A stretch of 64,000 nucleotides of DNA, taken from Magnolia sinica (Eukaryota; Streptophyta; Magnoliopsida; Magnoliales; Magnoliaceae). Where the stretch lies: assembly GCF_029962835.1 (NCBI RefSeq), contig NC_080588.1, positions 11,054,001 to 11,118,000 on the forward strand. The letters are read 5' to 3'. A program made the position numbers and the translations under genes. Position 1 is the first letter of the stretch, and each line of letters begins with the position of its first letter. The notes under the pieces are model-generated. The model was not told the DNA's origin, searched no databases, and worked only from the letters and a program-made list of their open reading frames with translations. Shown here in pieces: positions 59,730 to 64,000 of the stretch.

Positions 59730-60958
59730 CTACAGCAGTATGGAAAGTAAGAGGAGAAGTGGAGTCGGTGAAATGTTCCGCACTCCCCTTTACGCAGCCG
59801 AGAACTCCCCTGCATTAGCTTTGTTACACAGTCATGAAGACAGCGCCAAGATGCCCATTTTCCTTGCTTTCTTCCCAAAGGAATAACATCCCCTGGGACG
59901 TTTTGGGGTGACCTACATGATGAACAGACTGGATCGTCGAAACGATCAGAGATAGTGGGCCACGAATATTGCTGCATGTCTGTTTACAAAACAAAGCTCA
60001 CACAGCCTCTTGCTTTGTGACGTTGGTGAGGCCATGATCATCGACGGTTACGAAATCCACACCGTCCACTGCATTATAATCGGAATTTCGGTCGGTAGTG
60101 GACTTTTTTTTTATGTGTTTCGGTGTGGCCCACAGATTTTCCATTCAGTCATCCGTCCCGCGTTTAAATGGTTAAAAACCGATATTTGTTGTTATCTGGA
60201 ATTCCGTCACCTAGAAGTAGGTTGTGGCTATCCCATCGGATGAATGGACGATCTAGATCGTTGATCTGGATGATGAGTGGGCCTCACAACTGAAAAAACG
60301 AACAAACAGCGAAGGACGTTGGCCGTTCTTGCGCAGAGGAGAGAGAGGAGTCGGGTCAGCCTGTGTTTACTGAACTCTCGGTCCGGTGCAGCGCGCGTGA
60401 AAGTCTGTTATGTACACACACATCCCCATGTGGGATCTCTCGTGATGTTCTTGAGAAATCTTCTCCATCCATCCTCTCTCGTACTTCATTTAACACGTTG
60501 AGACAAAAATTGAAACATATTCAGATATTAGGCGGGCCCCAATTCACAGATCTATGGGCTAATCTGTCCGTTGAGCCACTTTCAGAGAGATCCAATGGCT
60601 AAAAAATTTTCTTTACAGTTAACTTTCGTCCTTAGGTCATATATGAAGTTTCAAGCCGAACGGATGGCAGAAACCCTATTGTCTTGCATTCTTGACACCT
60701 TTTAAGCCACTTGAACTTCAGTTTCTCGAATTTCTCGGATCTCTTACGTGTAAATCCATCGATCCTGGTCCCCTGGAGTCCGTTCCTTGCCTTGGTGAAT
60801 TATGAGTGTTAAAGTCATGCTTTTAGCATCCTTTTTCAGTCCAAGCTTGTAAATTCACCTTGCAGTAGAAACCCGATTAAAATAGGCCATTAAACAGTAT
60901 CATGTTCGTAAACCCAAGTAATAATTAGGGTCTGATATGTAATATTTGACCCTCAACA

Positions 60959-61211
60959 CTCTGCGGCCTACTCTACATCAATCAAGTATGACTCTAGCAT
61001 GCCCGCACATCTTAACCGTACATAATATAAATACAAGCCCTCGCTCACAGATGTGGCCTTGTGTTTGATTGAATTCAACCAACAACATACATAATGGGCA
61101 AATACACTTAGTCCAAATTAGTGACGACTATAGTTCAGCGATCAATACAGTTTATTTTGTCACGTCCCTCCATGGATGTGATGCCTAAAATTTTGATGAC
61201 TTATAACATCA
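60959..61211. other. Right flank of copy B
   Basis: ctctg (60959-60963) is the right target-site candidate. The rest is collinear with 27059-27435, without the filler-like insertion of copy A. No gene. Confidence 0.7.
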
Positions 61212-61980
61212 TAAAACTTCAATGAATGGCTTCAAACAAGATGGTTAAGAATCATCCAGATGTTGGATGGCTAGGATCTAAATCATGAGAGTTTCCAAGA
61301 AAAATATAGGCATTCATGATAGGCCCATCCGACCAACTAGATGTTGGATGGCTAGGATCTAAATCATGAGAGTTTCCAAGAAAAATATAGGCATTCATGA
61401 TAGGCCCATCCGACCAACTATTTTGTAGGGATGTCAATGTGTCCGTTTAAGGTTGGATTGGTGGACCTTTGTTTGGACCCAACAATAGAATTTTGATTTG
61501 GATCTACCATGCCCTCATACGGTCATCATAGTACTATCATATATTATCCGTATCTGATTGGATTTGGGACCCATTAGTTCCTACCACATGTATTTTACCA
61601 TAGTTCTAAATTCGGTGAATCAACTCAAAAAATGGCTGAGGTATTGACTCATTGTGATCTTGATTTGAGCGGGCCTACTTGATATGACTTTAATCGAATC
61701 GCTCGCCAGCCAAAAAAAAAAAAGATTAACATAAAAAAGAAAGAAGATTCTAACCCACAATCTCAACTACACCATACCAAGGAAATATTATTCTTGATTT
61801 AGTCATTAAATATCGATTCGAATAGAGTTTTTGAGTCGACTCCGTTCGACCAGATCCAGCTGGATAGTGAGTCAAGTCCAGTTTTTGAGTTTTTGAACCA
61901 TGAATTAGGACTCAAATCATAATTATGTTTAGAATTGGGTCCATGCCACAAATATACCTTCGAAATTTTCAAATAATTAG
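61212..61980. other. Copy B-specific segment
   Basis: About 770 bases with no counterpart between 27435 and 27440 in copy A, due to insertion in B or deletion in A. Contains the 81-bp tandem duplication and 'gagtcgactccgttcgacc' type sequence. No terminal repeats found. Confidence 0.65.
61258..61419. repeat. Perfect 81-bp tandem duplication
   Basis: Two copies (61258-61338, 61339-61419) starting agatgttggatggc, with no difference visible. The period is divisible by three, which explains the open frame at 61252-61437. Confidence 0.95.
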
Positions 61981-62530
61981 TAAAATAAAATGATAAAACT
62001 AAGAAAATTCATATACATTAGACTTATTAGACCTATTAATGCGGGGCATTTTCACAGCTCGAGTAAAGTGGCCTATGGAATGCAGGGACACTTGGGGTGG
62101 TCGGCCCGTGTGAGGTGAGTGGTTTGTGTGAGGCGTGCCTCATTCATGTGAGGCGGGTGGCTTGTGTTAGGCGGAACCCATGTGATGTGGGGCCCATGAG
62201 GGGGTCGGCCAAGAACCTAACCCATGAGATGTGGGGCTTAGGCTATAAGATAAAGGAATTGATTCGCCACACTCTATCAATTTGAATTTATAAAGCAATT
62301 GGTTAATTATCATGCATCACCCAGTACCAAGTGAAGTATCTGAGCCATGTCTAGATCTAAGTTGTTGGACCAACATGCCTGACACGATTATTTATCATGC
62401 CGAAGATATGATCGAATTTGATGCAATGCTTGGAGCGAGTGCCTGCGGATCCAAGTGCCCATTGACAGCTCTATCAAATTAAAAAGAAAAAAAAAAAAAA
62501 AGGCTATGTTTTATTAGGATGAGTTTTGGC
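61981..62530. other. Duplicated non-coding flank, copy B
   Basis: Collinear with 27440-27997. 'gtgaggcgggtgg'-type short repeats. No gene. Confidence 0.6.
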
Positions 62531-62775
62531 TAGTGACCCCAAAACCAGCCAGCTAGCTGGTGTCAAAGCTCCGTAGGCCCCACCATGATGTGTGTGTTTT
62601 ATCTACGCCATCCATCTATTTTTCGACCTAAAATTTGAAGATCTGCCTCATTTTTAATGACCTAAAATGAGACAAAAAAAAGAAAGTATGGACAGCATGG
62701 ATAAAACACATGCATCATGGATGGTGGGGCTCACAAAGCTTTCACATCAGCTAGCTGGCTGGTTTTGGGTCACTA
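62531..62775. mobile_element. MITE with long terminal inverted repeats, copy B
   Basis: Same element as 27998-28255, with the interior 13 bases shorter. Ends tagtgaccccaaaacc and its inverse are preserved. Confidence 0.85.
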
Positions 62776-63568
62776 TTCAAACCACGTCCATCTTCTTCAC
62801 CTCTTTGAAACTGAATATATACAGTATATATATAAGCGACCTATATACGTCTTATACACTATACATAGTATTTACAAGGAGTCTATATATTGAAATATTA
62901 TGTGGACCCACTTTCGTATTATCTCTACACTTTAATCTATCATGACCCTCTCCTTCATGGGTTTTTTTTTTTTTTTTTTTTTTTAAGAAAAAAAAAAAAA
63001 AAAAAAACCCAAAGGCTGATAGCTTGCAAGGGCCATCTGAATGTGTGAAATGAGCCCCCCACCTAAAGTGATAGTGCCTGTTGTGGTTGTGTGTGGCTCC
63101 ACTTCAACAACTGATGGTGACTCTAATGGTGACTCTAGTCATTGTGGACAATAATGTGAGAGGACTGTTAAAGTGGGCCATAAAAATAAAAGTTTAAACT
63201 ATTTGCAGCACATCCATCCATCCATTCAAAGGAAACCCAAGTGCATTGCAGATTATGAACCAGATGACATTTTTAATAATTGGATCTAGATGCTAAGCCC
63301 AACCTACTAGCATTTGGGTCAGGTTTGGGTTGGGTGTAGACCATGGTTTAAAGGCTCAGTGACTTGGTCTTGTTCGGCCCTCAGTTGAGTGTCTTGGGGT
63401 ATCGGACCTGATCGGGTTAGACTGAGTCCTTTTTCCAAATGGGCTTTTAGATAGGTTGTTAAACTTTAGTTAAGATGAAAATTTTCAGCTACATTGTGAA
63501 TTTGATGGGCTAGGTCTGAATTGACTCAAGTTCAGGTCTAGTGGGTCCATTTCTAAGTAGTCCAAATG
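62776..63568. other. Duplicated non-coding flank with T/A homopolymers, copy B
   Basis: Collinear with 28256-29040. The poly-T/poly-A run at 62960-63007 is longer than in copy A. No gene. Confidence 0.6.
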
Positions 63569-64000
63569 CTATGTAGAGCAGGTTGCGGATGATTTCATGG
63601 CCAAGATGGACCAGAAAAGGCCCAATCGGATGCGAAATTAATCTGGACCGTCAAAACCTTAAAACGAACGTATCTCGCAAACAGGAATGAGTTATCCTAC
63701 GTGCCGTATGTGATTTTGGGGTAGGACGAGCTACTTTAGCCACCCAACCTTCTATGTCAGGTTGTCCACACCGAATTTGCGAGATTCCATCAAATCGACG
63801 GTTGAATTTCCATTTTATTATCATTTTTACTATTTATAGTAAGTTTTAGTTTAATTATAACTCTTCTTCCGTTGGGCTTTAGAAGTTGCATCCAACATAA
63901 AAAGTGCTTAGAATAATTAGGAGAATCACATGGTTGGGCCAAACAGGACACTATTTTTGGCCGAAAACCTTGATGACTAGTAGGAATCATGACCGTCTAT
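63569..64000 (+). repeat. Solo LTR in duplicated flank (runs off window)
   Basis: Collinear with 29041-29480; starts ctatgtagagcaggttgc after the same aaatg. Continues past the window edge. Confidence 0.78.

Larger units (their letters stand above)
50587..60958 (-). mobile_element. Athila-type Ty3/gypsy unit, copy B, with inverted terminal arms
   Basis: Complete unit with coding region on the minus strand: right arm/LTR 58946-60958, primer site, gag, protease, RT, RNase H, integrase, 3' hairpin motif, left arm 50587-52895. Outer termini are TGTTGAGGGTC and GACCCTCAACA, so both are the U3 start. Flanks ctcta and ctctg match at four of five bases. A normal element would have the left LTR in the same orientation as the right. 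Same structure in copy A. Confidence 0.85.
58946..60958 (-). repeat. Right arm/5' LTR of copy B (2013 bp)
   Basis: Runs on the minus strand from TGTTGAGGGTC to GGTAAGTGAACA, the standard TG...CA form, and is followed correctly by the primer site. The first 1.2 kb also forms the left arm, inverted. The remaining 0.8 kb includes a poly-A/T tract, the degenerate 154-codon frame and the 'tcaccgagtttattactacatcac' end. Confidence 0.9.

Overview
This window is a repeat-dense, gene-free stretch of a plant nuclear genome. Everything I can identify is a transposable element, a relic of one, or a simple repeat. Both plant-specific Ty3/gypsy lineages are present: Athila-type, with a tRNA-Asp-like primer site and a DLGA protease, and Tekay/Del-type chromoviruses, with an initiator-Met primer site and an integrase followed by a chromodomain. 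The many short elements rich in 'gtgggccccacc...tgatgtatgtg...ccgtccatcc' are of a kind I associate with magnoliid angiosperms (laurel/magnolia relatives). That organism call is an inference.

Layout. 1-27058 is copy A of a minus-strand Athila-type element whose left end lies outside the window. It is split at 2816-16483 by a complete Tekay-type retrotransposon on the plus strand. That element has LTRs of about 3.9 kb and a perfect 5-bp target duplication (aaagt). A 0.97-kb hAT-like non-autonomous element with an 8-bp duplication (ctcctgag) is nested inside its reverse transcriptase. Copy A also contains a 3.77-kb fragment of a related Tekay LTR (19578-23345), bordered on both sides by the same 207 bp of Athila sequence. 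27059-29480 is the right flank of copy A.

29760-50586 is older sequence. It holds two solo LTRs of one family (29041-29759 plus; 39551-40202 minus, with perfect ccatt duplications), several MITE-like inverted-repeat elements, two decayed RTE-type LINE 3' ends on the minus strand, probable SINEs, hAT-like relics, a 57-bp minisatellite and a Ty1/copia (Sirevirus-like) LTR relic. No intact host gene is visible.

50587-60958 is copy B of the same Athila-type element. 60959-64000 is a right flank homologous to 27059-29480. Copies A and B with their flanks therefore form a segmental duplication of at least about 12 kb of shared sequence. The Tekay insertion, the LTR fragment and an 80-bp gag deletion exist only in A. 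A 0.77-kb stretch with an 81-bp tandem repeat exists only in B.

The most unusual structure is the Athila-type unit itself. In copy B both outer ends are the same LTR end (TGTTGAGGGTC at left, its reverse complement at right), so the terminal arms are inverted instead of direct. They are still flanked by near-identical 5-bp sequences (ctcta/ctctg). A degenerate 154-codon reading frame lies upstream of the primer binding site, inside the right-hand LTR, in both copies. All element genes are broken by stops and frameshifts, so nothing here is likely to be mobile on its own.
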